Below are positions 54,316-64,000 of a stretch of DNA of 64,000 nt, piece after piece (position 1 is the first letter of the stretch; every line of letters begins with the position of its first letter). The stretch lies in the NCBI RefSeq assembly GCF_048564905.1, contig NC_133009.1:4233001-4297000 (forward strand), read 5' to 3'. The notes under the pieces were generated by a model. That model made no database searches. It worked only from the letters and a program-made list of their open reading frames with translations, and was not told where the DNA came from. Made by a program: the position numbers and the translations under genes. This DNA comes from Vicugna pacos (taxonomy: Eukaryota; Chordata; Mammalia; Artiodactyla; Camelidae).

Positions 54316-54749
54316 ATTTAAGCTTAAAATAATATGAGTTGTAATACAGATACTTTTCAATTTTTCAATAATTTTCAACTACTTTAATGTTTTGGAAAAA
54401 ATAACCCACATAATATAATCAACACATATAAATAGGGGTGTACGTCGCTCCCTTGCGCCTTAGGCTCCAATACGGCTTGGCACAACACCTACTAAATTTT
54501 TCCCACCAGGCAATATGTTAGGTGTACTTTACCTTCATGTCCACCTGCGATGCTGCCAAATGGAGGGAAAGAGAATAAACAAACCAAACCCCAAAGTATC
54601 AGCAAGACCTCTGGGTTTGAAGACGAGAGAACGAGGCTCTACAAGTCCCCATCAGTGTAGGTCATCCCAGTTCTCCCAGGACTAAGGGGGGTCCAGGAAA
54701 TAGGACTTTCAGTTTTAAAACTGGAAAAGTGACAGGTAAATCTGGATGA

Positions 54750-54965
54750 GTTATATCACCCTATATCTTTGTGACCTTAGACAAATCAACTCACCTGAGT
54801 TTTGTTTTCTTAGCCATCAGTGGTGATAATTAAACTCACCGCAGAAATTTGTTTGGACGTTTAAATAAAATGATGTATGATTTATGCGCCTAGCATGGAG
54901 TGAGTCATCAGTTCATTTTAAATAGGGAATGATATTAGTTGCCTTGAACATAGTAGGTGTATGGT
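54750..54965 (+). repeat. MIR SINE remnant
   Basis: TGTGACCTTAGACAAATCAA, TTTTCTTAGCCATCAGTGGT and ATGCGCCTAGCATGGAGTGA follow the sense MIR core, diverged. Confidence 0.5.
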
Positions 54966-55889
54966 AAATGTATATTAAATTCAACAATTCGATCAACATT
55001 TATTAAGCACCCACTGTTTTGAATATCATGCTAGGTACTGGAGTACAAAGATGAACCTGACAATTCCTACCTTCTCGGGTATTTTGTCCTAATGGAAAGG
55101 GCTCCCTTAGACATGGCCCTGAAGACAGCTGGGTAAAGGACTGGGAGAACTGGGCTGCTCCCCAGAACTGTGTGAATAGCGTGGAGAGAGGGAGCTTCCT
55201 TACCTGAGTTCAGGAAGGGCTGCTGCTCCTGGTCTCCTAGGAGTGTCTCAAGCTAAGAGGCTGCCAATAATGTATGTATATATATATGCCACATGAAGGA
55301 AGTCAGCTCCCGCAGGTGAGGGCTGAAACTCCCTTGGAATTTCTCTGGTGACACTGCACTTCCTCCCAGCCTCAGGCAGTTTAATTGCAGGCTGGATTAC
55401 CTCAACACCTTCCTCCTCTATGAAGCACTTCTCTGGAGACTACCGGTTATAGTTCTTGGTTAAAAGATACCTCGTTCTTCCTGGCTCCCTTCCAGAAGGG
55501 AAGTAACATGATCTGAAGGACAGAAAAGATCGCTAAATTACAGAAGAGGGAGAGAATTCCAGGAGATGCTTTTGCCCCTTCCTCTAAACCCAGTTCTCCT
55601 AACCAGGTGTCTCCCCAGCCCCGGACACTGTGTGCTCACTCTTGCTGTTTCTCCTTTGCTTTTGCTATTCCCAACATTTCTCTCCAACAACGCTACCCTA
55701 CTTCCTCTCCATTCATCATTAAAGAGTGGACCCCAATTCTTTATTCCTACACTACTCTAGTCCAAAGCAATCCCTCCCTTCTCTGACTTCCAATAGCAGA
55801 TTTTTCTTTGACACACAAGGGAGTCTAATGTTGTCCTCTGTTTCATGAGTCTTAGCCTTTTCTCCCTAATGGCACTGGAAGATATTCTT

Positions 55890-56488
55890 TTTTTTAACAT
55901 TTTTTTATTGAGTTATTGTCATTTTACAATGCTGTGTCAAATTCCAGTGTAGAGCACAATTTTTCAGTTATACATAAACATACATACATTGATTGTCACA
56001 TTTTTTTTCACTGTGAGCTACCACAAGATCTTATATGTATTTCCCCGTGCTATACAGTATAATCTTGTTTATCTATTCTACATTTGCCTGTCAGTATCTA
56101 CAAATTTTGAACTCCCAGCCTATCCCTTCCCACTCCCCACCCCCTTGGCAACCACAAGTTTGTATTCTATGTCTATAAGTCTATTTCTGTTTTGTATTTA
56201 TGTTCTTTTTTTTTTTTTTAGATTCCACATATGAGCGACCTCATATGGTGTTTTTCTTTCTCTCTCTGATTTACTTCACTTAGAATGACATTTTCCAGGG
56301 ACATCCATGTGTCCCTGCAAATGGTGCAAATGGTGTTAAGTTGTCGTTTTTACAGCTGAATAGTACTCCACCATATAAATATACCACATCTTCTTTATCT
56401 AGTCATCTGTTGGTGGACATTTAGTCTGTTTCCTTGCCTTGGCTATTGTAAATAGTGCTGCTATGAACATTAGGGTGCAGGTGTCTTT
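55890..56488 (-). mobile_element. L1 3' end (antisense) with exact 13-base target-site duplication
   Basis: Flanked by GGAAGATATTCTT at 55877-55889 and 56489-56501. The T-run at the left is the complement of the poly(A) tail. The 0.6-kb insert holds the 3' UTR and the end of ORF2 of the L1 subfamily also present at 53990. It is 5'-truncated. The exact duplication suggests a comparatively recent insertion. Confidence 0.92.
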
Positions 56489-57329
56489 GGAAGATATTCT
56501 TAGACAGGGACTAATCCATCAGGTAGGACCGCACCTAGAGGTAAGACTAAATTAAGGCAACTGAGATTAACCTTAGACAATGCTTTGAAAACTATCAAGA
56601 TAGTAGGGATTATACTATATTCCTTTGAAACTTTTTTCCTACCCAATTACGAAGACTCTGCAGTCCTGTATTTGAGTCTAGGGCTTCCCTAGTTTACAGG
56701 ATGACTTTGGCACATTATTTCATCTTTCTGGATTTTAATTTGCATGGCTGCAAAGTGGGAGCTATAGAACAGGTAATGAGTAAGACCTTTTCCAGTTCTG
56801 ACATTCAGTGTTCCTGTGATGCTTCACTCTTCCTTTGATCAGAACATTCTTTTTAGTGTCTTTAAATGTCTTCCTAAAGTTCCTTGAAAACGAAGACCAT
56901 AACTTTTCATTGTCATGTTTGATAAATATTGGAAAGCATGTGTGAATATCTAACCTGAATATCTCTTGGGCTCACGCCTCTTTTTCCATCCTCCGTGTTA
57001 AGAAAACAATTTTCCATGATCATCCTTAACTGTGATTAAAGTAAAATTGAGAAACATGGTCTGACAAGAATATTTGAAATCAAGACTTTCAGGAGATATA
57101 AGCTGTTACACTGCCAGTCAATTCCCTTCCATTCACCGAGATTGTTTGGTCCTAAGTTAACCGTAACAATTAAGCAAACTTAGTTGTTCATGGACAATCC
57201 CAATTTCACTTTAATAATGAAGTCTCTCCTTTTCCCATAGCAAAATACTTTGTTTTTTCAAATCCACTGAATAGATCCCATTCCACCCTGCAAAGACACG
57301 ATTCAGTTTATCTGCTATTAAAAAACTTC

Positions 57330-57580
57330 TCACCCTAACTTCTGGCTCTCTCTACACCCCCATCTACCAAGGCAGAATTGATGCCTCCCTTTCACCATTG
57401 CCCCCTTTACTTTGTGTATGTCTTCTGTACTTATCACAGTGAACTGCAGTTTTGGGTTCCATATCTGAATCTCCCACTAGCCTGAGAGCGCTTTGTTCAG
57501 CTTTATGGTCCCAACACTCGATGGCTCTCGGCAGGTAAATACCTGATGACTGTTGAATGAGTATGTTGATTCAGAATTGT
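57330..57580 (+). repeat. L2 LINE 3' end
   Basis: TGTACTTATCACAGTGAACT, CACTAGCCTGAGAGCGCTTT and GATGACTGTTGAATGAGTAT match the L2 3' UTR (gcacttatcac, tagaatgtaagctcc, tgttgaatgaatga). Confidence 0.6.
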
Positions 57581-57689
57581 TCCTTCCTTGTGTTATATCA
57601 TAAAACCACAGGATCTCAGGCTTAGCTGAACCTAAAAATGGAGACATACAAACCCATCAGTAATTACCAAATGTCCCCAAAGTAAAGTG

Positions 57690-57960
57690 AGATAAGAGGA
57701 TGGGGACAGGAGAGCGAAAGACAAGCTGGCTGGAGGTCAGAAGTAATATGAGTCATGTTAAGGAGCTGAGACTTTATCCAAAAACAAGGAGTTACGAAGG
57801 CCTTCAGCACAGAGCAATGTGATTAGCGAGACACCCTAGAAAACTGACTTGAGGGAGGTGAGACTGGAGACGGGAAATCCAGCCATTGTAGTCGTCCCAG
57901 AGAGAGTTAACTGTGGCCTGAATTCGTAGCAGCAGAGACAGAGATGTAGGCGGACTTGAG
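57690..57960 (+). repeat. Ancient mammalian interspersed repeat, middle section
   Basis: TTAAGGAGCTGAGACTTTAT, CAGAGCAATGTGATTAGCGA and GAGACGGGAAATCCAGCCAT follow the middle of the family also seen at 13325 and 60260. Confidence 0.5.
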
Positions 57961-58100
57961 AGGATTTAAATACATTGTTTAAATACTTGGAGATGAATTA
58001 AATGTGTGGGCTAGGGAGGGGAGGAACTAAGGGTAATAAAAATATTGCTAGGTTGAGACTGGTCTGATACTGGCTTGTCTTGCAGTTCACCCTAATAATT

Positions 58101-58330
58101 TAAAAAAAAATTTTTATTGAAGTACAGTTGATTTACAAAGTTGTGTTAATTTCTGGTGTACAGAATAGTGATTCAGTTACACATATATATCCATATTCAT
58201 ATTCTTTTCATTATAGGCCATTACAAGGTATTGAATACAGTTCCCTGTGCTGCACAGTAGGTCCTTGTTGTTTACCTGTTTTATATACAGTAGTGTGTAT
58301 CTGCAAATCCTGAGCTCCCAATTTATTCAG
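58101..58330 (-). mobile_element. L1 3' end (antisense) with target-site duplication
   Basis: TTTTATTGAAGTACAGTTGA, TTTCTGGTGTACAGAATAGT and CTGCAAATCCTGAGCTCCCA. It is flanked by CCTAATAATT at 58091-58100 and 58331-58340. Confidence 0.87.
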
Positions 58331-58479
58331 CCTAATAATTATTATTATGATGATAATGTATACAGTATCCTAAACCTAATACCTGGGCTTGCATATTAAA
58401 TTCTCTGTATGTTATTATAATCATCATATATATATAACATTGTATATATACATATATACTTATTCTCATGTAATTATCA

Positions 58480-58715
58480 TAAAATCCCACTAAGAACATG
58501 AGCATTTTGAGGGCAAAATATTGTCTGTTTTATCCACCTCTCTAGTAGAAATGCATGGAATGGAGCCCAGGTCATAGCAAACTTTCTATAAATATGTGTT
58601 GAATAAATTATTATCTCTTTGAGGCAGGCCCTATAACCCAATTTTCTGATGAAGAAACTTAAGCTTAGAAGTTGAATGGTTCTCCCAAGTTTCCCCCACC
58701 AGTAAATGAAAGAAC
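58480..58715. repeat. L2 3' end followed by an antisense MIR remnant
   Basis: 58480-58615 resembles the L2 3' end (ATGAGCATTTTGAGGGCAAA, AATATGTGTTGAATAAATTA). 58620-58715 resembles antisense MIR (TGATGAAGAAACTTAAGCTT). Confidence 0.5.
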
Positions 58716-59719
58716 TCATTTTAAAAAAATAGCATTTCTTTCTACTGTCATCATTGATGTGAGGGTACCAAGGCCCAGGGAAGCACTATGAAGATAAAGG
58801 AGACAGTGGCAGAATGGGGACTTCAACCTAGATCTCTTAATTTGGAATATGTTACTCTTTGCATTAAATTGTGTGTCCTTGGGGACAAGAGGACCTTGGA
58901 AAAAAGTGGTGGGAATGTACCGAGGGCAGGATTCCCAGTTCTTCTTCTGGCCCTACGTACCAGGGAGAGCCCTGACAAGATCTTCATTCAGTTAAGAGAA
59001 CAGACCACCTATCTCACCTGTCTGAGAACCTTCTGAAATTAACACACTGAATCTACAGAAACAGAAGGAATCTTTCTCACTTTAGCAATTTCCACCCTCC
59101 CTCCCAGGATTCCTGAATCACTGGACTAAGTCCATCCTGTCACAGACAATACCCAGATGCCTGAGCACCCGTCTCATAGCCAAGAAACAGGATGAGTGTA
59201 GTTACAGAGTTTGTGAAGCAAGCAAGGAGCTGTTGCAACTTATCCTCAAATCCTGAAATCAGAACGTTTTCAAATTTCCCAATATCATGAAATTCACTTT
59301 TTCTTGGAGTGTTCATTTTAATCATATCATTCTAAGAACATGTTGATTCAGTATTGCAAATAATTGCCAGAAATAATTGCAAATAATTGCCAAACATTCT
59401 GTAACATGAACTTCCTCAAGTTGTCACGTAAGGACAAATGTGAAGTAGGGTTTTATTTTGAGCCTCTGCCTTTTGCAAGCTGGCCCCTGCCTGCTGGTAC
59501 AATCCCAGGTCCTCTGTCAAAGACAGGGGCCTGCAATAATTCATTTCTTAATTTAATTTGTGAGGGGGACCCACGGGCACCCCTGCCACTATAGCTTCTC
59601 CAGTAGGACCTGGAAGGTTCATGAATCTTCTAGGTTAAGGAATTCTATCCCACTAGCAAGAATTTTTTATCTAATGGTAGACTATCACTCCTAGAGTGTT
59701 AAAGCTAGAAGTGAATTCA

Positions 59720-59840
59720 AGTACATCTAGTCCAATTCCCTCATTCTATAAATGGGGAAACTATGGTTCAGAAGAGGTTAAGTAACTTGCCCAAGGTCGC
59801 TCAGCTGGTAAAAGAGTCGGAGGTTGAAATCAATCAAGTA
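59720..59840 (-). repeat. MIR SINE remnant
   Basis: ATAAATGGGGAAACTATGGT and TTAAGTAACTTGCCCAAGGT are the antisense MIR core. Confidence 0.75.
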
Positions 59841-60259
59841 TTCTTTCTAATAAATGACACTTTTAACCCACTATGAACTATTCTTCTATAGTAAGTAGCA
59901 TTCCTTAAAAATGAGAACAATAGAGAAGCTTTTCCCATGGTAATTCTGGCAGAAGAAATGTATCATCTATGGAAAGGACATAGAAGGTGTTGACAAAAGA
60001 CCACATAAGACTGAGAGCCAGAAGACTCATTTCTAATACTTTTTCACCACCTTTGTGAGACCCTGGGTGACCCAAGACCAGCCCTTATATTTCAGGCATG
60101 CACTGATTTCATTAGTAAAATGGAGGATAAAGTCTACTTTGCCTGTCTGGCTCATTTATTTGCCAGAAGGATTTTAAACATACGCATAGTTACGCAAACC
60201 TTTAAGCACAAAAGTAGATTTTTATCACTCCTTGTGTATGATAGAATAGATTTTAAAAG

Positions 60260-61320
60260 CCATTCTTTCCATAACATTTATTAAATGCCCATTATCTACA
60301 AGACATTGTGCTGGATGCTTCGAGGATTAGCGATGCTTTGGGAGATTTCTGGCCCCTGGATGCTTATAGCCTCTTTGGGAGGATAAGGTTTGCAGAACCA
60401 CAAAGAAAATCAGTACTGCTGAATGAGTAGAAGGTATATGCTAACTAAAAACAGACTTACCCTGTGATCCAGCAATACCACTCCTGGGCATATATTTGGA
60501 GGAAACTCTAATTTGAAAAGATACATGCACCCCAGTGTTCATACCAGCACTATTTACAAAAGCCAAAACATGGAAACAACCTGAATGTCCATCGACAGAT
60601 GACTGGATAAAGAAGTTGTGATCTACAATGGAATACTACTCAGCCATAAAAAAGAATAAAATAATGCCATTTGCAGTAATACGGATGGACCTAGAGATCA
60701 TCATACTAAGTGAAGTAAGCAAGAAAAGGAAGGAAAAATATGATATAATATCATTCATATGTGGAATCTAAAAAAAATGACACAAATGAACTTATTTATG
60801 AAACAGAAACAGACTCACAGACATAGAAAACAAACTTACGGTTACCAAAGGCGGGGGAGGAAGAAGAGGGAGAGAGAAACTGAGAGCTCAGGATTTGCAG
60901 ATACTAAGTATCATATATAAAATAGATAAACAACAAGGCCCCACCGTATAGCATAGGGAACTATAACTATATTCAACATCTCGTAATAGCCTATAATGAA
61001 GAAGAATATGAAAAGGGATATACATATGTATATGTATGACTGAAACAGGATGCTGTACACCAGAAATTAACACAACTTTGTAAACTGACTATATATTTCA
61101 ATAAGAAATTTTTTTTAAAAAAGAAGGTACGTGCTGGGGTGGGGGTGCGGCTCAAACAGGAGGGTTTGAGCTGAGCCTTGAGGGACGAGAAGAATTTAAA
61201 TGGACAAGAACTCCAGAGCAGGGTAGAGAGGAGGAGTCGGGTCTGACAAAGGGCATTCAGGACAGAGATGACGGGCAGCAAAAGTCACAAGGTATTTGAA
61301 GACGGGCGAATGAACTGCCT
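60260..61320 (+). repeat. Ancient repeat split by an L1 insertion
   Basis: 60260-60442 begins the old family (ACATTTATTAAATGCCCATT, ATTGTGCTGGATGCTTCGAG). It resumes at 61122-61320 (GAGCTGAGCCTTGAGGGACG, GGGCATTCAGGACAGAGATG). The L1 at 60443-61121 sits exactly in the break. Confidence 0.6.
60443..61121 (+). mobile_element. L1 3' end (sense) nested in an older repeat, with target-site duplication
   Basis: ORF2 end (CTGTGATCCAGCAATACCAC, TGGAATACTACTCAGCCATA) then the 3' UTR (CAGATACTAAGTATCATATA, ACACCAGAAATTAACACAAC) and an A-rich tail. It is flanked by AGAAGGTATATGCT (60429-60442) and AGAAGGTACGTGCT (61122-61135), 12 of 14 identical. 5'-truncated. Confidence 0.88.
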
Positions 61321-61429
61321 TGGCAGGAGCTGGATTTCATGTAGAGACACAGCAGCAGATCAAGTTGGAAACAGGGCTGCATCATCAAGGAACAAGAATA
61401 TTGTGCCAAGGAATGTGAATTTAGACTGG

Positions 61430-61560
61430 GCGTCTAGAAACCTATGTCCCAGCTCTAGCCTCAACTTCACCCCACTGTGTGGTCTTGGGGAAGTCCCTTC
61501 TCTGGGCTTCAGTTTCCTCCTCTGTGAATTGTGGGGAAATAAAATTAAATGATTTCATGA
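61430..61560 (+). repeat. MIR SINE remnant
   Basis: CCACTGTGTGGTCTTGGGGA, GGCTTCAGTTTCCTCCTCTG and AAATTAAATGATTTCATGAA match the sense MIR core. Confidence 0.75.
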
Positions 61561-62018
61561 ATCTCTTTCAGCAGCACCTTTTGATTCTGTAATTCTTTGT
61601 TTTCACCCTGAGGCAAGAGGGAGTCATGAAGGGTCTTATAGTGGGAGAGAGACATGGTAATAGCTGTGCACTAATCATGAGCTCTTCAAGGGCAGCACAG
61701 TGCTTAGCACATTGTCAGTGCTCAGAGGGAGTGGATGGGGGATGATGTGGCCGTGGTGGGGAAGTGGTGGTGCATCTCATGAGCACATCAAGCTAACTTC
61801 TGAAGCAGGGTTTTGAAACTCGGGGCCGGCATATAATCAGTACCTGAGTAATGGAAAAGGTAAGATAGGCAGAGGAGAGAGAAGAAATTTTTCTTGTGAA
61901 ATAAACTCAGTTTCTTAACCAAGTCATTTTTGGGCAGAAACCAAGAAGAAAACCCAGCCACTCCTTTTCTCTCAAGGCAAGTCCTGAGTTGGCAGTTTAG
62001 GGTTTTCCCTGTCTTTGA

Positions 62019-62221
62019 TGACGTCACTGTTGCTGGCATCTGGGCTTCCTGCCTCAGCTCACTGGTCTCCCATTCTCAGGCCCGCGGTGCTGGGAGCTTC
62101 ACCCCACCTGCGGCCCCTGCTACCTCCCTGCAGGGTGGGGCTGGGCGGAGCAGCTGACGCCCTCAGAAACAGTGCATTTTCAGTTCCCGGTCCTCAAAGC
62201 TGACAGAATGAGTGACGTCAT
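62019..62221. promoter_or_regulatory. Segment bounded by two full CRE palindromes
   Basis: TGACGTCA occurs at 62019-62026 and again at 62214-62221. The stretch between is GC-richer than its surroundings and contains GTGGGGCTGGGCGGAGC (Sp1-like). No named repeat covers it. A third TGACGTCA lies at 26545-26552, 120 bases upstream of the last IL24 coding exon in its intron. Confidence 0.45.
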
Positions 62222-62836
62222 TTCCCTTTCCTGCCTTTTTCCATCATGTCTGTTTAACCAGCCTGACTTGCTGCCCCATCCTTTCTGCTGAGATTTCCTC
62301 TGACGTACCTGGGTCCCCAAAGTTGGCTAACTATCCCCTTCCCCTGCCTGCAAAGTGGGAGCCCCTGGGAAAATCCTCTCCTGGACATGGAGTCAGGGAA
62401 CAAAAATTCAGACGCAGACTTGAATTAAGTTTCCTCCCCTAGGAGAGTAGGGATGTACTCAATTCTTTTTCTTTTAATTCCACAAACCAGTGTGGAGACT
62501 CCCGTGTGCAGGCACTGAGCTGGATGCCCCGAGAATACCAGAGTGGAAAAGGCTTGGTCTCTTAGGACCTCGCATGGGACCTCAGAGCATGATGAGGGGA
62601 ACAGACGCTCCTAATATAGCAGAGAGCTGATGGGAAAAAGCCACATCTTATGATTTAATTAACCTTTAATCAAAACTTAATTTTTTCTTAATTATGAGGG
62701 AAGGAAACAATACAGTAATATCAGTAGTGCCTGTGACTTTGTCACTGATAGAAGTCACAGATACTTTGTATCCTATTATGGTTGTTTCAGATAGCTCAAC
62801 GTATTTATAATAATCACTAATTAGAAACATCAGTAG

Positions 62837-62978
62837 TGGGGTGGGTATGGTTCAGTGGTAGTGGTACCTTCATTAAAAAATAAATAAATAAGTTTAGTTA
62901 CCTTCCCCCTCAAAAAAATAAATTAAATAAATAGAAATTGCCACTTTAAAAAATAAGATAAAATATGATGTTAAAAAA
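62837..62978 (+). mobile_element. Internally shortened camelid tRNA SINE
   Basis: TGGTTCAGTGGTAG (A box region) joins directly to GGTACCTTCATTAAAAAATA, so most of the tRNA-like body including the B box is missing compared with the copy at 36709. Short flanking repeats ATCAGTAG lie at 62829-62836 and 62979-62986. Confidence 0.65.
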
Positions 62979-63064
62979 ATCAGTAGTTTGTAGTCCCACT
63001 GCTAGATCTTATTAATTAATGCATTAATAAAGAATCACATTTATTATATAATACCCATTGTCAT

Positions 63065-64000
63065 TTCCATATTTTTTATCGAAGTATAGTCAAATGCAAT
63101 GTGTCAATTTCTGGTGTACAGCACAATGTCCTAGTCATGCATATACACACATATATTCATTTTCATATTTTTTTCATTAAAAGTTATTACAAGATGTTGA
63201 ACATAGTTCCCTGTGCCATACAAAAGAAACTTTTTTAAAAATCTATTTTTGTATATAGTGGCTGACATTTGTAAACCTCAAACTCCCAAATTATCCCTTC
63301 CCACCTCCTTTCCCCAATAACCATAAGATTGTTTACTATGTCTGCAAGTTTGTTTCTGTTTTGTAGATGAGCTCATAGAGTTTTTATTTTTTTAAGATTC
63401 TACAGATGAGTGGTGTTGTGTGGTATTTTTCTTTCTCTTTCTGGCTTACTTCACTTAGAATGATGATCTCTAGGTCCATCCATGTTGCTGCAAATGGCAT
63501 TATTTTTTAATGGCTGAGGAGTATTCCATTGTATAAATATACCACAACTTCTTTATCCAGTTGTCTGTCGATGGACATTTAGGTTGCTTCTATGTCTTGG
63601 CTATTGTATATAGTACTGCTGTGAACATTAGGGTGCATGTATCTTCTGAAGTGGGATTGCTGGATCACATGGTAAGTCTATTTTTAGTTTTTTGAGGAAT
63701 CGCCATACTGTTTTCCATAATGGCTGCACCAAACTACATTCCTTTCAGTGTAGGACAGTTCCCTTTTCTCCACACCCCGTTTAGCATTTATCGTTTGTGG
63801 ACTTTTGAATAATGGCCATTCTGACTGGTGTGAGGTGATACCTCATTGTAGTTTTGACTTGCATGTCTCTGATAATTAGTAATATTGAGCATCTTTTCAT
63901 ATGCCTGTTGGCCATTTGTATGTCTTCACTGGAGAATTGCTTGTGTAGGTCTTCTGCCCATTTTGGGATTGGGTTATTTGGGGTTTTTTGTTATTAAGTT
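63065..64000 (-). mobile_element. L1 3' UTR and ORF2 (antisense), running out of the window
   Basis: TTTCTGGTGTACAGCACAAT, TTTCTTTCTCTTTCTGGCTT, TTGCTGCAAATGGCATTATT and CCATAATGGCTGCACCAAAC. The element continues past 64000, so its length and 5' end are unknown. Confidence 0.88.

Larger units (their letters stand above)
52415..64000. other. IL20 upstream flank
   Basis: No exon of IL19 or any other gene is recognised. IL19 probably lies beyond the window. The IL20 promoter should be in the first few hundred bases, but I see no clear TATA box. From 53.4 kb the region is dominated by six L1 3' ends in both orientations. A unique GC-richer segment at 61.99-62.25 kb holds two full CRE palindromes. 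Confidence 0.7.

Noticed and set aside
52415-64000. IL19 exons, expected next to IL20.
   Set aside because: I looked on the - strand for the conserved cysteine and ALGELD-type motifs and found none. The human spacing as I recall it also places IL19 beyond this window.

Overview
The window is mammalian nuclear DNA, most likely from a camelid (camel, alpaca or llama). It has split genes with GT-AG introns, mammalian-wide MIR, L2 and MER5 repeats, and solitary MaLR LTRs. It also carries a tRNA-Ala-derived SINE of the type I associate with camelids (36709-36871) and several artiodactyl-style L1 3' ends. The gene order matches human 1q32 read in reverse: PIGR, FCMR, IL24, IL20. IL19 would be expected next, but no IL19 exon is seen before the window ends.

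Layout. 1-3935 (+): the last six coding exons of PIGR, 282 codons covering the end of Ig domain 5, the stalk, the membrane span and the cytoplasmic tail. 3936-10654: PIGR 3' UTR and a gap with a MaLR LTR and a CA-rich tract. 10655-24437 (+): the whole FCMR (Fc receptor for IgM, TOSO/FAIM3) coding region, eight exons, 419 codons. 26341-30154 (-): IL24, five coding exons, 183 codons, tail-to-tail with FCMR. 30155-49742: a repeat-rich gap. 49743-52414 (-): IL20, five coding exons, 176 codons. 52415-64000: a flank rich in L1 3' ends, ending inside an L1.

All four genes read open, have splice junctions in consistent phase and show no inactivating change. PIGR and FCMR are tandem, related Ig-domain receptors for polymeric IgA/IgM and for IgM. 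IL24 and IL20 are helical cytokines of the IL-10 family that signal through IL-20 receptors on epithelium. This is a conserved mucosal immunity cluster.

Points of interest: CTCF-like motifs pointing towards each other across FCMR-IL24-IL20; an IL24 3' end that lies in an ancient repeat and may overlap the FCMR 3' end; lineage changes in FCMR (a tandem 6-residue repeat in the tail, a longer C-terminus, an extra cysteine in the Ig domain); a 71-bp direct duplication flanking FCMR exon 2; a very CpG-dense patch between two head-to-head MIRs; an inverted pair of L1 ends from one subfamily. I found no wholly new system. This is a known immune locus with lineage-specific details. Gene names rest on recognising the protein sequences from memory, without a database search.
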